Source of the DNA: Mesorhizobium sp. 113-3-3
Lineage (GTDB): Bacteria > Pseudomonadota > Alphaproteobacteria > Rhizobiales > Rhizobiaceae
DNA: 64,000 bases
Assembly (NCBI RefSeq): GCF_016756495.1
Contig: NZ_AP023243.1
Location: 5,274,501-5,338,500 of the forward strand
Direction: 5' to 3'
Of this stretch, positions 19,704-27,869 are shown piece by piece; position 1 is the first letter of the stretch, and each line of letters starts with the position of its first letter. A model generated the notes under the pieces. That model was not told the DNA's origin, searched no databases, and saw only the letters and a program-made list of their open reading frames with translations. Made by a program: the position numbers and the translations under genes.

Positions 19704-19840
19704 GGTGCTCAGGCTTTCTGTTCAACGGCGGGATAGGCCGCCGGCCTGCGAAAGTAAATGCGTGTCTGTGACGCGGGTCTGCTCCCAAAAGGACAGCGCG
19801 TCGAAACAGTCTATGCCCGCGCTTTCAAGCCCTTGTTTTC

Positions 19841-19883
19841 ATGCATATTGTGGTCCCGAAACCGGGCCGCTTTTGGGCGATAT
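19841..19883. repeat. Extragenic palindrome, ATGCAT...TTTTGGGCG type
   Basis: ATGCATATTG and CCCGAAACCGGG, then CTTTTGGGCGATAT, form a degenerate version of the palindrome better preserved at 58389 and 54323. It lies in the 183-bp gap between the pirin stop and the dxs start. Confidence 0.5.
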
Positions 19884-19886
19884 TCC

Positions 19887-20807
19887 TTAGTTTTCCGGCA
19901 GTGGGATGAACTCTTCCTCATCTCCAGGAACGATATCGAAGCGGCCCGTCTTCCATTCCTGCTTGGCCTGCTCGATGCGTTCCTTCGACGAGGAGACGAA
20001 ATTCCACCAGATGTAGCGCTGCGAGCCGAGCGAGGCGCCGCCGAACAGCATGAAATGCGCACCGGTTTGCGACGATACGATGATCTCGTCACCGGGCCGG
20101 AACACCAGCAGCCGTTCGGCCGGAAAGACGTCGCCCGAAATCGCGACCTCGCCTTCCAGCGTGTAGATGGCGCGTTCTTCCGCATCGGCCGGGATCTTTA
20201 TGCTGGCGCCGGGCGCCAGCCTGAGGTCGGCGTAGAGCGTCTCGGTATCGGCCCGCACCGGGGAGCGCAGTCCCTGGAAATCACCAATGACGATGCGGCC
20301 GCGGACGCCTTCGGCATCGATCTCGGGCAGCCGCAAGGCGGCGGTGTTCTCGAACACAGGCGCCACTTCCTCCTTGCCATCGGGCAGTGCCAGCCATGTC
20401 TGCAGGCCGGAGACCGACATCGGCGCGCCGCGCAATTCCTCCGGCGTGCGCTCGGAATGCACGATGCCGCGGCCGGCGGTCATCAAATTCACGTCGCCGG
20501 GCTGGATCACCATTTCGGTGCCCAGGGAATCGCGATGCCTGATCTTGCCGTCGAACAGATAGGTTACCGTCGACAGGCCGATATGCGGGTGGGGACGGAC
20601 GTCGAGCGCCTGGCCCGCCCGCAGGATTGCCGGCCCCATGCGGTCGAAGAAGATGAACGGCCCGACCAGACGCCTCCTGGCGGTCGGCAAAGCGCGACGG
20701 ACCTCAAAGCCGCCAATGTCCTTGGCGTTCGGGATAACCATCAGCTCGATCTGATCGCTGGCAAAGGCGTCGCCGGCTTCAGGGTCTTTCCCCGGGAAGA
20801 AGCTCAT
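19887..20807 (-). CDS. Pirin family protein
   Basis: 306 residues with two cupin domains. The N-terminal cupin has the metal-site pattern DVRPHPHIGLSTVTYLFDG and GRGIVHSE, giving the usual three histidines and a glutamate. The C-terminal pirin domain contains IYTLEGEVAISG and ends in WWNFVSSSKERIEQAK. Some bacterial pirins show quercetin dioxygenase activity or bind metabolic enzymes; the substrate here cannot be told. Confidence 0.9.
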   Translation of the reverse strand: MSFFPGKDPEAGDAFASDQIELMVIPNAKDIGGFEVRRALPTARRRLVGPFIFFDRMGPAILRAGQALDVRPHPHIGLSTVTYLFDGKIRHRDSLGTEMVIQPGDVNLMTAGRGIVHSERTPEELRGAPMSVSGLQTWLALPDGKEEVAPVFENTAALRLPEIDAEGVRGRIVIGDFQGLRSPVRADTETLYADLRLAPGASIKIPADAEERAIYTLEGEVAISGDVFPAERLLVFRPGDEIIVSSQTGAHFMLFGGASLGSQRYIWWNFVSSSKERIEQAKQEWKTGRFDIVPGDEEEFIPLPEN

Positions 20808-20847
20808 GAACTCTCCTTGTCAGCGCGCGATGGCCATTTTGGCGGCA

Positions 20848-21114
20848 TCAGGCGAAGCGGATCGCCGCCTTTGCCCGCAATTTGGCCGCCACCTCTTCAC
20901 GATTGCGCGGATGCTGGTTGGTTTCGAGTGAATCAAGAAGTTCGCGCGCCGATGCCGCGATGGCTTCGACGGCGAGATCGAACGCATGCTGGTTCTGTTT
21001 CGACGGCCGTGTCGTTCCGCTCAGCTTGCGGACGAACTGAAGGGCAGCGTCGCGGACTTCGTCATTGGTTGCGGGCGGGTCAAAATTGAACAGGGTCTTG
21101 ATGTTTCTGCACAT
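20848..21114 (-). CDS. DUF2277 family protein
   Basis: 88 residues beginning MCRNIKTLFNFDPPAT, the invariant N-terminus of DUF2277, followed by EVRDAALQFVRKLSG and a helical C-terminus. Small cytoplasmic proteins of this family have no known function. It lies 40 bp upstream of the pirin gene on the same strand and may be co-transcribed. Confidence 0.85.
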   Translation of the reverse strand: MCRNIKTLFNFDPPATNDEVRDAALQFVRKLSGTTRPSKQNQHAFDLAVEAIAASARELLDSLETNQHPRNREEVAAKLRAKAAIRFA

Positions 21115-21213
21115 CGTTTCCGTATCTCCTATTGTCCTGGAGCCGTTTCAATCGGGACGAGCTTAATCCTCAGCCATGATCGTGTCCAAAAACCGGTAAG
21201 GCAAGACCGCCAT

Positions 21214-21468
21214 TCAATCCGCGTCGAGCGGCTCGGTTCCGACCGGCTTGCCGTCGCGCGACAGCCTGATCTTCTCGACCTTGTCCTCGGCGGCCTTCAG
21301 CAGCCGGTCGCAATGCGCCTTCAGCGCCTCGCCGCGCTCGTAGATGCGGATCGACTGGTCGAGCGGTACGTCGCCGCGCTCCAGATCATCGACGATCTTC
21401 TCCAGCGCGTCGAGCGCCTGTTCGAAGCTCATCGCCTTGACGTCTTCGTTGGTTTCACCAGCCATCAT
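21214..21468 (-). CDS. xseB: Exodeoxyribonuclease VII small subunit
   Basis: 84 residues with the XseB signature [23 protein letters not shown] and [19 protein letters not shown], a coiled-coil helical pair. It joins XseA to form the single-strand DNA exonuclease VII; xseA is not in the window. Its ATG directly abuts the stop of the deacetylase-like gene; a second ATG follows one codon later. Confidence 0.93.
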   Translation of the reverse strand: MMAGETNEDVKAMSFEQALDALEKIVDDLERGDVPLDQSIRIYERGEALKAHCDRLLKAAEDKVEKIRLSRDGKPVGTEPLDAD

Positions 21469-22395
21469 TCACCCTTTCATCAGTCGCCCGACATGGGCGG
21501 CGACCGAAAATGCCAGTCCCTGCAGATCGTAGCCGCCCTCGAGCAGGCTGACGAGCCGGTTGCCGCTGTGGCGCGCGGCGCGCTGCATCAGCTGGCCGGT
21601 CGCCCAGTCGAAATCGTCCTCGGTCAGGTTGATCTCGGCCAGCGGGTCGCGGTGATGCGCGTCGAACCCGGCCGAGATGATGATCAGATCGGGCGCGAAA
21701 TTGTCGAGCGCCGGCAGCACGCGCGACAGGAAAGCATCGCGAAACACCTCGCCGCCGGTCCGTGGCGCCAAGGGCGCGTTGACGATGTTGCCGACGCCGG
21801 TCTCGCTCTTCGCGCCGGTGCCGGGATAGAGCGGCATCTGGTGCGTCGAGCAATAGAGCACCGAGGGATCGTCCCAGAAGATATCCTGGGTGCCATTGCC
21901 GTGATGGACGTCCCAGTCGACGACCGCGACGCGCTCGGCGCCATGCTTCTTCTGCGCATAGCGGGCCGCGATCGCCGCCGTGTTGAAGAAGCAGAAACCC
22001 ATCGCGGTGGTCTTTTCGGCATGGTGACCGGGCGGGCGGGCGGCGACGAAGACATTGTCGGCGCGGCCTGCAAAGACATCGTCGACGGCGGCGTTGGCGG
22101 CGCCGATCGCGGTGATCACCGCCTGCCAGCTCTTCGGGCTGGCGGTGGTGTCGGCATCGATACGGGCAAGGCCCTCTTCGGGGATTGCGGCGCGCACGCG
22201 GGCGACGAAATCGGCGGGGTGCGCGTAGAGGATGGTGGCCTCGTCGCCTTCCGGCGCCTTGACGCGATCAAGCGCGGCAAAGGCCTCGTCGTCGAGCACG
22301 CGCTCGATGGCGCGCAAGCGATCCGGCCGCTCGGGGTGACCGGGCGGCGTGATGTGATCCAGGAAGATCGGATGGGTGTAGAGACGAGTGGCCAT
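21469..22395 (-). CDS. Histone deacetylase family hydrolase
   Basis: 308 residues. The class II HDAC-like fold has RPPGHHAEKTTAMGFCFFN (catalytic histidine pair), DWDVHHGNGTQ (zinc Asp and His) and SAGFDAHHRDPLA (second zinc Asp). Bacterial members act on acetylated proteins, acetylpolyamines or other amides; the substrate here is not known. Its stop is immediately followed by xseB, a pairing usual in rhizobia. Confidence 0.9.
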   Translation of the reverse strand: MATRLYTHPIFLDHITPPGHPERPDRLRAIERVLDDEAFAALDRVKAPEGDEATILYAHPADFVARVRAAIPEEGLARIDADTTASPKSWQAVITAIGAANAAVDDVFAGRADNVFVAARPPGHHAEKTTAMGFCFFNTAAIAARYAQKKHGAERVAVVDWDVHHGNGTQDIFWDDPSVLYCSTHQMPLYPGTGAKSETGVGNIVNAPLAPRTGGEVFRDAFLSRVLPALDNFAPDLIIISAGFDAHHRDPLAEINLTEDDFDWATGQLMQRAARHSGNRLVSLLEGGYDLQGLAFSVAAHVGRLMKG

Positions 22396-22574
22396 GCCCC
22401 CTATCTAGTGCCCCGGCGCCGCGATGGCCATGCATTGCGGCTTGATGACTGGGGAAAATCGCGCCTGCGTCCATTGGCGTCGCTACGGGGATTGGCGCCG
22501 CCAAGGCTTCGGCGTAAGGTCGCAGCCACTGCCTGGTGCCCGCCAGTCTGTTTGTTTAGTCGCATTCTGCGACG

Positions 22575-22745
22575 CCGAGTGATTCCACTTGGCTGCAAAT
22601 GCTCTGGCGGGAGAATCGGGAACACGGTTGAATTCCGTGGCGTGCCCAACGCTGTGAGGGGGACCGCGCCGGTAAATGCCACTGTCGATGACGGGAAGGC
22701 ACCGGACGTGGGTTGATCCCGAGCCAGAAGACCGGCCTGGCAGGC
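22575..22745 (+). ncRNA. Cobalamin riboswitch
   Basis: The conserved core is readable in order: GGGAACACGGTTGAATTCCG, CCCAACGCTGTGAGGGGGA, GCCACTG at 22678-22684, GGGAAGGCACC at 22693-22703 and the B12 box GAGCCAGAAGACC at 22721-22733. It ends about 60 bp before bluB, whose product makes the lower ligand of B12, so feedback control by adenosylcobalamin is expected. Edges are approximate. The remaining upstream sequence, 22396-22574, shows nothing I can name. Confidence 0.88.
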
Positions 22746-22802
22746 ATCGTCATCCGCATGGTCAGGCGGCTGGCATTGATTGCAATCGCAAGGGGACAAG
22801 CG

Positions 22803-23696
22803 ATGCCGAAAACCATGACCGCTCCTATGGGCGACGGATTTGACCAGATGGCACGCGATGCGGTCTACCGCGCCATGTTCACGCGGCGCGATGTGCGCAG
22901 CCATTTCCTGCCCACAGGGCTCGACGACGAGGTGTTGGCAAGGCTGCTGCTTGCCGCCCATCATGCACCGTCGGTCGGCTTCATGCAGCCGTGGAATTTC
23001 ATCGTCATCCGCGATGCCGCGCGACGGGCTGATGTGCGCGACCTGTTCCTGGCCGCGCGCGAACAGGAACTGCCCGAAATCGATGCGGAAAGACAGGGGC
23101 TCTACCGCAAGCTCAAGCTCGAGGGCATCTGCGAAAGCGCCCTCAACATCTGCATCACCTGCAACCGCCGGCGCTCGCAGGGTTCGCCGCTGGGGCGCTG
23201 GCACAATCCGGAGATGGATCTCTACAGCACGGTCTGCGCGGTGCAGAATTTCTGGCTGGCGGCGCGCGCCGAAGGCGTCGGCGTCGGCTGGGTCAGTATC
23301 ATCGAGCCACAGGCGCTGAAAAGCCTGCTGTCCATTCCGGAGCACGTGACGCCGATCGCCTATCTCTGCGTCGGCCGGGTTTCCGAGTTCGCGCCCAAAC
23401 CCGACCTTGAAACGCATGGCTGGGGCCGGCGGCTGCCGCTGCCCGAACTGATCATGAGCGAGACGTTTTGCGGGCAAGGCGAGGCATCGCTCAAGTCAGC
23501 GGTGGCACACCTAAACACCGCCGCCTGCGCGCCCGCATGTGCCCCCGATCAACGCGTTGCGCCGGCCGTGCCCCAGCGCGAGCCGCCAAAGGAGGCCAAT
23601 GCCTTGTCCTTCAGTTCCCTGAACTTCGACGACGCCTCGGCCAGCCTGATGTCCCAGGCCGGATCGGGCACCTGGCCGGCGATGGTCTTGAAATAG
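22803..23696 (+). CDS. bluB: 5,6-dimethylbenzimidazole synthase BluB
   Basis: 297 residues from ATG at 22803 (AAGGGGA upstream). Residues 1 to about 220 are BluB: RRDVRSHFLP, HHAPSVGFMQPWNFIVI, GRWHNPEMDLYSTVCAVQN and GVGVGWVSIIEP. BluB is a flavin-destroying enzyme that converts reduced FMN to the dimethylbenzimidazole ligand of vitamin B12. The last 75-80 residues have no BluB character and read through 148 bp of the convergent neighbour. In the +1 frame a stop lies at 23512-23514, so a one-base difference near the TTTT at 23465-23468 would restore a normal length. Confidence 0.93.
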   Translation: MPKTMTAPMGDGFDQMARDAVYRAMFTRRDVRSHFLPTGLDDEVLARLLLAAHHAPSVGFMQPWNFIVIRDAARRADVRDLFLAAREQELPEIDAERQGLYRKLKLEGICESALNICITCNRRRSQGSPLGRWHNPEMDLYSTVCAVQNFWLAARAEGVGVGWVSIIEPQALKSLLSIPEHVTPIAYLCVGRVSEFAPKPDLETHGWGRRLPLPELIMSETFCGQGEASLKSAVAHLNTAACAPACAPDQRVAPAVPQREPPKEANALSFSSLNFDDASASLMSQAGSGTWPAMVLK

Positions 23697-24532
23697 ACCT
23701 GCATCAGGCAGGCGATTGCGAAGGGTTCGATGAAGGCCGCCTTGAAGGCCCAGGCGAAAACGATGGCGAGCACGAAGGCCCAGCCGGCGAGTTGTCCGGG
23801 CATCATGAAGAGAATGGCGCCGGCCGGGGCCAGCATCAAAAGGAAGATCACGAAGGACACGCCCCACATGATGACCGCCAGCCAGACGGCGTTCTTCACC
23901 ATGGTCTTGCCGTTCTGGGCGTAGAGCACGACGCCTTGCCTGGCGGTTTCGAAGGGCGAGGACGAATTGATGCGGATGTTGTAGCCGAGGATGATCTCGT
24001 CGACATAGGTCAGCGACAGGCGGATCACCGTGTTGATGAAGGAGACCAGGCCGCTCAAGCCAGGTATGGGCAGGAAGGCGGCGATGCCGCCGAGCAGGCC
24101 GGTGATGGCGCGGATGGCGCCCTTGACCAGCTGGTCGACGACGAAAAGGATGTTGGCCTCGGCGAAACGCTCGGTCACGACCTGCCTGGCATAGGCGATC
24201 TGGTTCTGGCCATCGGGCACATCCCGGCCGTCGATCAGATGGACCATGACGGCGATATGGCCGGCCTTGACGACGTAGAGGATGTATTCGCGGATCCAGT
24301 AGACGGCGATCGAAACCACGCCGAAGCCGACCACGCCGCCCCACAGGGCAAAGGACATCGGCCCGTCGGGATCCGTGGAGATATGGCCGACGCCATAGCC
24401 GACCGACGCGCCGGTGCCGGTCGCCACGATGTAGGCCAGCGTGATGCCGAAATAGACGATCATGCGAAAGACAATGAAAGGCCAGGTCCGCATCATGATG
24501 GACACCGACCTGCCGATATCGAAATCCCACAT
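23549..24532 (-). CDS. Multi-pass membrane protein of unknown function
   Basis: 327 residues from ATG at 24532, with GGAGGGGAG about ten bases upstream. Several hydrophobic helices are visible: IVFRMIVYFGITLAYIVA, a glycine-rich pair near 60-80, LLGGIAAFLPIPGLSG, and a strong pair at about 225-275 (WLAVIMWGVSFVIFLLML and GWAFVLAIVFAWAFKAAF). The C-terminal 50 residues are polar. I do not recognise a named family. It converges on bluB with overlapping 3' ends. Confidence 0.75.
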   Translation of the reverse strand: MWDFDIGRSVSIMMRTWPFIVFRMIVYFGITLAYIVATGTGASVGYGVGHISTDPDGPMSFALWGGVVGFGVVSIAVYWIREYILYVVKAGHIAVMVHLIDGRDVPDGQNQIAYARQVVTERFAEANILFVVDQLVKGAIRAITGLLGGIAAFLPIPGLSGLVSFINTVIRLSLTYVDEIILGYNIRINSSSPFETARQGVVLYAQNGKTMVKNAVWLAVIMWGVSFVIFLLMLAPAGAILFMMPGQLAGWAFVLAIVFAWAFKAAFIEPFAIACLMQVYFKTIAGQVPDPAWDIRLAEASSKFRELKDKALASFGGSRWGTAGATR

Positions 24533-24628
24533 GTCCCGAATCTCCCCTCCAGAGATGGCTGGGGAGGATGCGCTCAACCCGGGGATTGTCAATCGCGGGC
24601 GGTGGACAGCGGCGCGCGCAAAGGGGAT

Positions 24629-25237
24629 TTAGCTCTGCTGCGAAGCCGGTTTTCTGAGCAGTCCCTCGAGCAGTTGCTTGAACGCTGCAACCACCATCTT
24701 AGACGTCGCTTCGGGGTCGTTCGAATTGGCGATCCGCTGCGCCGCCTGGCTGCTCGCCCCATTGATCAGCCGCGCGGCGGTCTCGGGGTCGACGTCCGGG
24801 ACGACTACCCCTTCCCCCTGCAGCGCGGTCAGATGATCGGTCATTGAACCAACGCAGGCATTGGCATTCGACCAAAGTGCTGGATCACCCAGCACGGCCG
24901 GACCGTCGCGGAACATGATGCGCTGGATTTCCGGCTCGAGCGCCATTTCGATATAGGTCGTGCACTCGTCGACGAAATGCTGCCAGCGGTTCGGCGCTCG
25001 CGACGCGACCTCATTCACCCGGGCCGCCATCTCGCCGTCGATTTCGGCTATAACCGCCTGCAGCAGGCCCTTCTTGTCGCCGAAGTGATGATAGAGCGCG
25101 CCGCGCGTCAGCCCGGCGGATGCGGTGAAATCATCCATCGACGCCTCGGCATAACCGATCGTGCCAAAGGCCTGGCGGGCCGCGGCGATCAGCTTTGCAC
25201 GCGTTTCGGCGATCATTTCCTTGCGGGGTCTGTGCAT
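24629..25237 (-). CDS. TetR family transcriptional regulator
   Basis: 202 residues. The N-terminal helix-turn-helix is typical (AARQAFGTIGYAEASMDDFTASAGLTRGALYHHFGDKKGLL split over residues 19-60), and the helical ligand-binding domain has a TetR_C-like C-terminus. It is divergent from an MFS transporter gene; the 120-bp gap holds three copies of a palindrome. By the usual logic it represses the transporter and itself until a transported compound binds. Confidence 0.9.
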   Translation of the reverse strand: MHRPRKEMIAETRAKLIAAARQAFGTIGYAEASMDDFTASAGLTRGALYHHFGDKKGLLQAVIAEIDGEMAARVNEVASRAPNRWQHFVDECTTYIEMALEPEIQRIMFRDGPAVLGDPALWSNANACVGSMTDHLTALQGEGVVVPDVDPETAARLINGASSQAAQRIANSNDPEATSKMVVAAFKQLLEGLLRKPASQQS

Positions 25238-25256
25238 TTCCGCCTGGTCCTATTCA

Positions 25257-25323
25257 CATACGTTTCGTATGCCAATTGACATACGCCGCGTATGCTCTAT
25301 CTATTTCTCATACGCTTCGTATG
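25257..25323. promoter_or_regulatory. Three palindromic operators for the TetR regulator
   Basis: CATACG-NNN-CGTATG occurs three times: 25257-25271 (spacer TTT), 25280-25294 (CCG) and 25309-25323 (CTT). The half-sites are identical and only the central three bases vary. Start-to-start distances are 23 and 29 bp. They fill the gap between the divergent tetR and MFS genes. Confidence 0.85.
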
Positions 25324-25357
25324 TAATTGTCAAACCGGCCTTTGTCGAGGAACCATC

Positions 25358-26581
25358 ATGCAAAACCCCTATTCGGAAATTTTCCGCGCCCCAGGAGCCA
25401 AGGGATTTGCAGCCGCCGGCTTCATGGCGCGCCTGCCGATCGCCATGGCGCCGATCGGCATCGTGGCGATGCTGTCGCAGACGCGCGGCGAATACTGGCT
25501 GGCGGGCGCCGTCTCGGCGACATTCGCGCTGGCCAACGCATTCCTGGCGCCGCAGATATCAAGACTGGTCGACCGCCTTGGCCAGACACGGATCGTCGTG
25601 CCCACGACAATCGTCTCCGTGCTCGCCTTCATCACGCTGGTTGCGGCCGCCAATCAGGACTGGCCGGTCTGGACGCTGTTCGTGTCGGCGCTGCTGGCGG
25701 CGGCCATGCCCAGCATGCCGGCCATGGTGCGCGCGCGCTGGACCGAGCTTTTCCGGGGACGGCCCGAGATGAACACCGCCTTCGCCTTCGAATCGGCGGC
25801 GGATGAGCTGGTCTATATCGCCGGCGCATCGCTGTCGGTCGGCCTGAGCGCCGCCCTGTTTCCGGAGGCGGGCATGCTGGCGAGCACGCTGTTCCTTGCC
25901 CTGGGCTCGACGGCCTTCATCCTGCAGCGATCGACCGAACCGCAAGTGCGAGCGGTGGACCATGGCTCGAGCGGCTCGGCGATCCGCCTGCGGCCAGTGC
26001 AGATCATCACCTTTGCCCTGATCTTCATCGGCGCCACCTTCGCAACGACCGAAGTGAGCACCGTGGCCATCACCAAGGAGCTTGGCCAGCCCGGCGCCGC
26101 CAGCCTCGTCATCGGTGTCTACGCGCTGGGGTCGTTCGTGCTCGGCATCATTGTCGGCGCACTCAACCTGCAGGCACCGCTGCAGCGCCAACTCGCCATC
26201 GCGGTCGCCCTGGTTGCGCTCGGCACGCTGCTGCCGCTCACCGCCGGCAGCGTGCCGCTTCTGGCGCTGACTGTCTTCCTCAGCGGCGTGGCGATCTCGC
26301 CGACCTTCATCACGGCCTTTGGCCTGATCGAGCGGCATGTGCCTGAAGCGATGCTGACCGAAGGCATCACCTGGGTGACCACCGGGATCGGCATCGGCAT
26401 GGCGCTGGGCTCCTTCGCCGCCGGCGCGGTGGTGGATGCGTTCGGCGCGCAGAACGGGTTCTGGGTCTCCGTGGCATCAGGCACGATCGCGCTGGCCACC
26501 GTGCTCGCCGGCCAGCGCGTCCTGGCCACCCATAGATGCGAGCTGGACGGGTGCGAAGCCGCCGCCGTTCCGGCAGAGTGA
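25358..26581 (+). CDS. MFS transporter
   Basis: 407 residues from ATG at 25358 with GAGGAA six bases upstream. About twelve hydrophobic segments are visible, with the loop SRLVDRLGQTRIVVPT between helices 2 and 3 corresponding to MFS motif A, and a second-half repeat beginning near PVQIITFALIFIGATFATTE. It probably exports a drug or metabolite under control of the divergent TetR regulator. Substrate cannot be inferred. A strong hairpin follows the stop. Confidence 0.88.
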   Translation: MQNPYSEIFRAPGAKGFAAAGFMARLPIAMAPIGIVAMLSQTRGEYWLAGAVSATFALANAFLAPQISRLVDRLGQTRIVVPTTIVSVLAFITLVAAANQDWPVWTLFVSALLAAAMPSMPAMVRARWTELFRGRPEMNTAFAFESAADELVYIAGASLSVGLSAALFPEAGMLASTLFLALGSTAFILQRSTEPQVRAVDHGSSGSAIRLRPVQIITFALIFIGATFATTEVSTVAITKELGQPGAASLVIGVYALGSFVLGIIVGALNLQAPLQRQLAIAVALVALGTLLPLTAGSVPLLALTVFLSGVAISPTFITAFGLIERHVPEAMLTEGITWVTTGIGIGMALGSFAAGAVVDAFGAQNGFWVSVASGTIALATVLAGQRVLATHRCELDGCEAAAVPAE

Positions 26582-26598
26582 CAGCCAGGAGATGTGCA

Positions 26599-26630
26599 AT
26601 TGAGATGAGGCCGACCGGCCTCATCTCAAT
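26599..26630. terminator. Bidirectional terminator between MFS and ribB
   Basis: A perfect 14-bp stem, ATTGAGATGAGGCC (26599-26612) and its complement (26617-26630), closes a GACC loop. It lies between convergent genes, 18 bp past the MFS stop and 12 bp before the ribB stop. Confidence 0.75.
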
Positions 26631-26641
26631 ATCGACATATC

Positions 26642-27742
26642 CTAGAGTATCTCGGTCTTGGCGATGTGGATGCCAAAGCCTTCGAGGCCGACATAATGGC
26701 GCTCGCGCGAGGCGATCAGGTTGATCGAGGAAATGCCGAGATCCTTCAGTATCTGCGCGCCGAGGCCGATTTCGCGCCATTCGTTCTCGCGGCGGCGGGC
26801 CTCTTCGTGATCTTCGCGGTCGCCGCTCAGCGGGCGCTTGCGCTCCTGGTGCGCGACGCCGACGGAGCCCTCCCTGAGATAGACGATGACGCCACGCTTG
26901 CGTTCGCCCATCGCCTTCATGATGCCGTCCAGCCGATGGCTGGTGCCGAAGACATCGGTCACTACATCCTCGGAATGCAGCCGCACCGGCACCTCCTCGC
27001 CATCGCGGATGTCGCCGAAGACGACAGCGACGTGATGCATCGTGTCCCAGGGCAGCGTGTAGGTGAAGACCTGCGCCTTGCCGCCGAGCGTGTCGATATC
27101 GGAGCATGCGACGCGCTCGACCAGCGTCTCCTTGCGCTGGCGGTAGGCGATGAGGTCGGCGACCGACACCTGCTTCAGGCCATGCTCTTCGGCGAAAGCC
27201 TGCACCTGAGGGCCGCGCTTGACGGTGCCGTCGTCATTGACCAGTTCGGAAATGACCCCGATCGGCGGCAGGCCGGCGAGCTTGCAGAGATCGACCGCCG
27301 CTTCGGTATGGCCCGAACGCATCAGGACGCCGCCCTCGCGCGCGATCAGCGGGAAGATGTGACCGGGACGGACGAAATCGGAAGCGCCGACATTGCCATT
27401 GGCAAGGTTGCGCACGGTGAGCGTGCGGTCGTCGGCCGAAATGCCTGTCGTCGTGCCATGCTTGAAATCGACGCTGACGGTGAAAGCGGTGGTGTGGGCT
27501 GAATCATTGTCGGCGACCATCGGCTGCAAATTGAGCCGCTTGGCTTCCTCGCGCGGCATCGGCGTGCAGACGATGCCGGAGGTGTTGCGCACGATGAAGG
27601 CCATCTTTTCCGGCGTGCAGTGGACGGCGGCGACGATCAGGTCGCCCTCGTTCTCGCGCCCGTCATCATCCATGACGACGACGATCTCGCCGCGTTCGAA
27701 AGCGCGGATGGCTTCGACAATCTTCTTCTGGTCGTAAGGCAT
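26642..27742 (-). CDS. ribB: 3,4-dihydroxy-2-butanone-4-phosphate synthase with degenerate GTP cyclohydrolase II domain
   Basis: 366 residues from ATG at 27742. Residues 1 to about 205 are an intact RibB: VVMDDDGRENEGDLI, TGISADDR, and RPGHIFPLIAREGGVLMRSGHTEA. It makes the four-carbon unit of riboflavin from ribulose 5-phosphate. The rest resembles GTP cyclohydrolase II, but the zinc cysteines are gone: where active enzymes have SEC and RCDC the sequence reads LHSEDVV and THRLD-like SHRLDG. Such RibB fusions with a dead second domain are known in rhizobia and Brucella (RibBX type), so another RibA should exist elsewhere. Confidence 0.9.
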   Translation of the reverse strand: MPYDQKKIVEAIRAFERGEIVVVMDDDGRENEGDLIVAAVHCTPEKMAFIVRNTSGIVCTPMPREEAKRLNLQPMVADNDSAHTTAFTVSVDFKHGTTTGISADDRTLTVRNLANGNVGASDFVRPGHIFPLIAREGGVLMRSGHTEAAVDLCKLAGLPPIGVISELVNDDGTVKRGPQVQAFAEEHGLKQVSVADLIAYRQRKETLVERVACSDIDTLGGKAQVFTYTLPWDTMHHVAVVFGDIRDGEEVPVRLHSEDVVTDVFGTSHRLDGIMKAMGERKRGVIVYLREGSVGVAHQERKRPLSGDREDHEEARRRENEWREIGLGAQILKDLGISSINLIASRERHYVGLEGFGIHIAKTEIL

Positions 27743-27763
27743 GGACGCTCGCTTTGCTCGCAG

Positions 27764-27869
27764 GGCAGTAGGGGAATAGGGCAGTAAGGCAGTAGGGGAA
27801 AGCAAAAATTTGGCTGTCTGGGCGCTGGGCGTAGCATGCCGCCCTACCGCCCTACTGCCCTACTCCCCT
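27764..27869. repeat. Imperfect inverted repeat between ribB and aroC
   Basis: Units of GGCAGTAGGGG and GGGCAGTAAGG run from 27764 to 27798; the opposite arm, CCCTACCGCCCTACTGCCC and onward, lies at 27840-27869. The arms are mostly complementary across a 40-base spacer. The right arm extends into the aroC reading frame and encodes its last eight or so residues. Confidence 0.7.

Noticed and set aside
19758..22716. Plus-strand frames of 443 and 576 residues over the pirin, xseB and deacetylase genes
   Set aside because: Both are antisense shadows of well-supported minus-strand genes; no ribosome binding site or domain.
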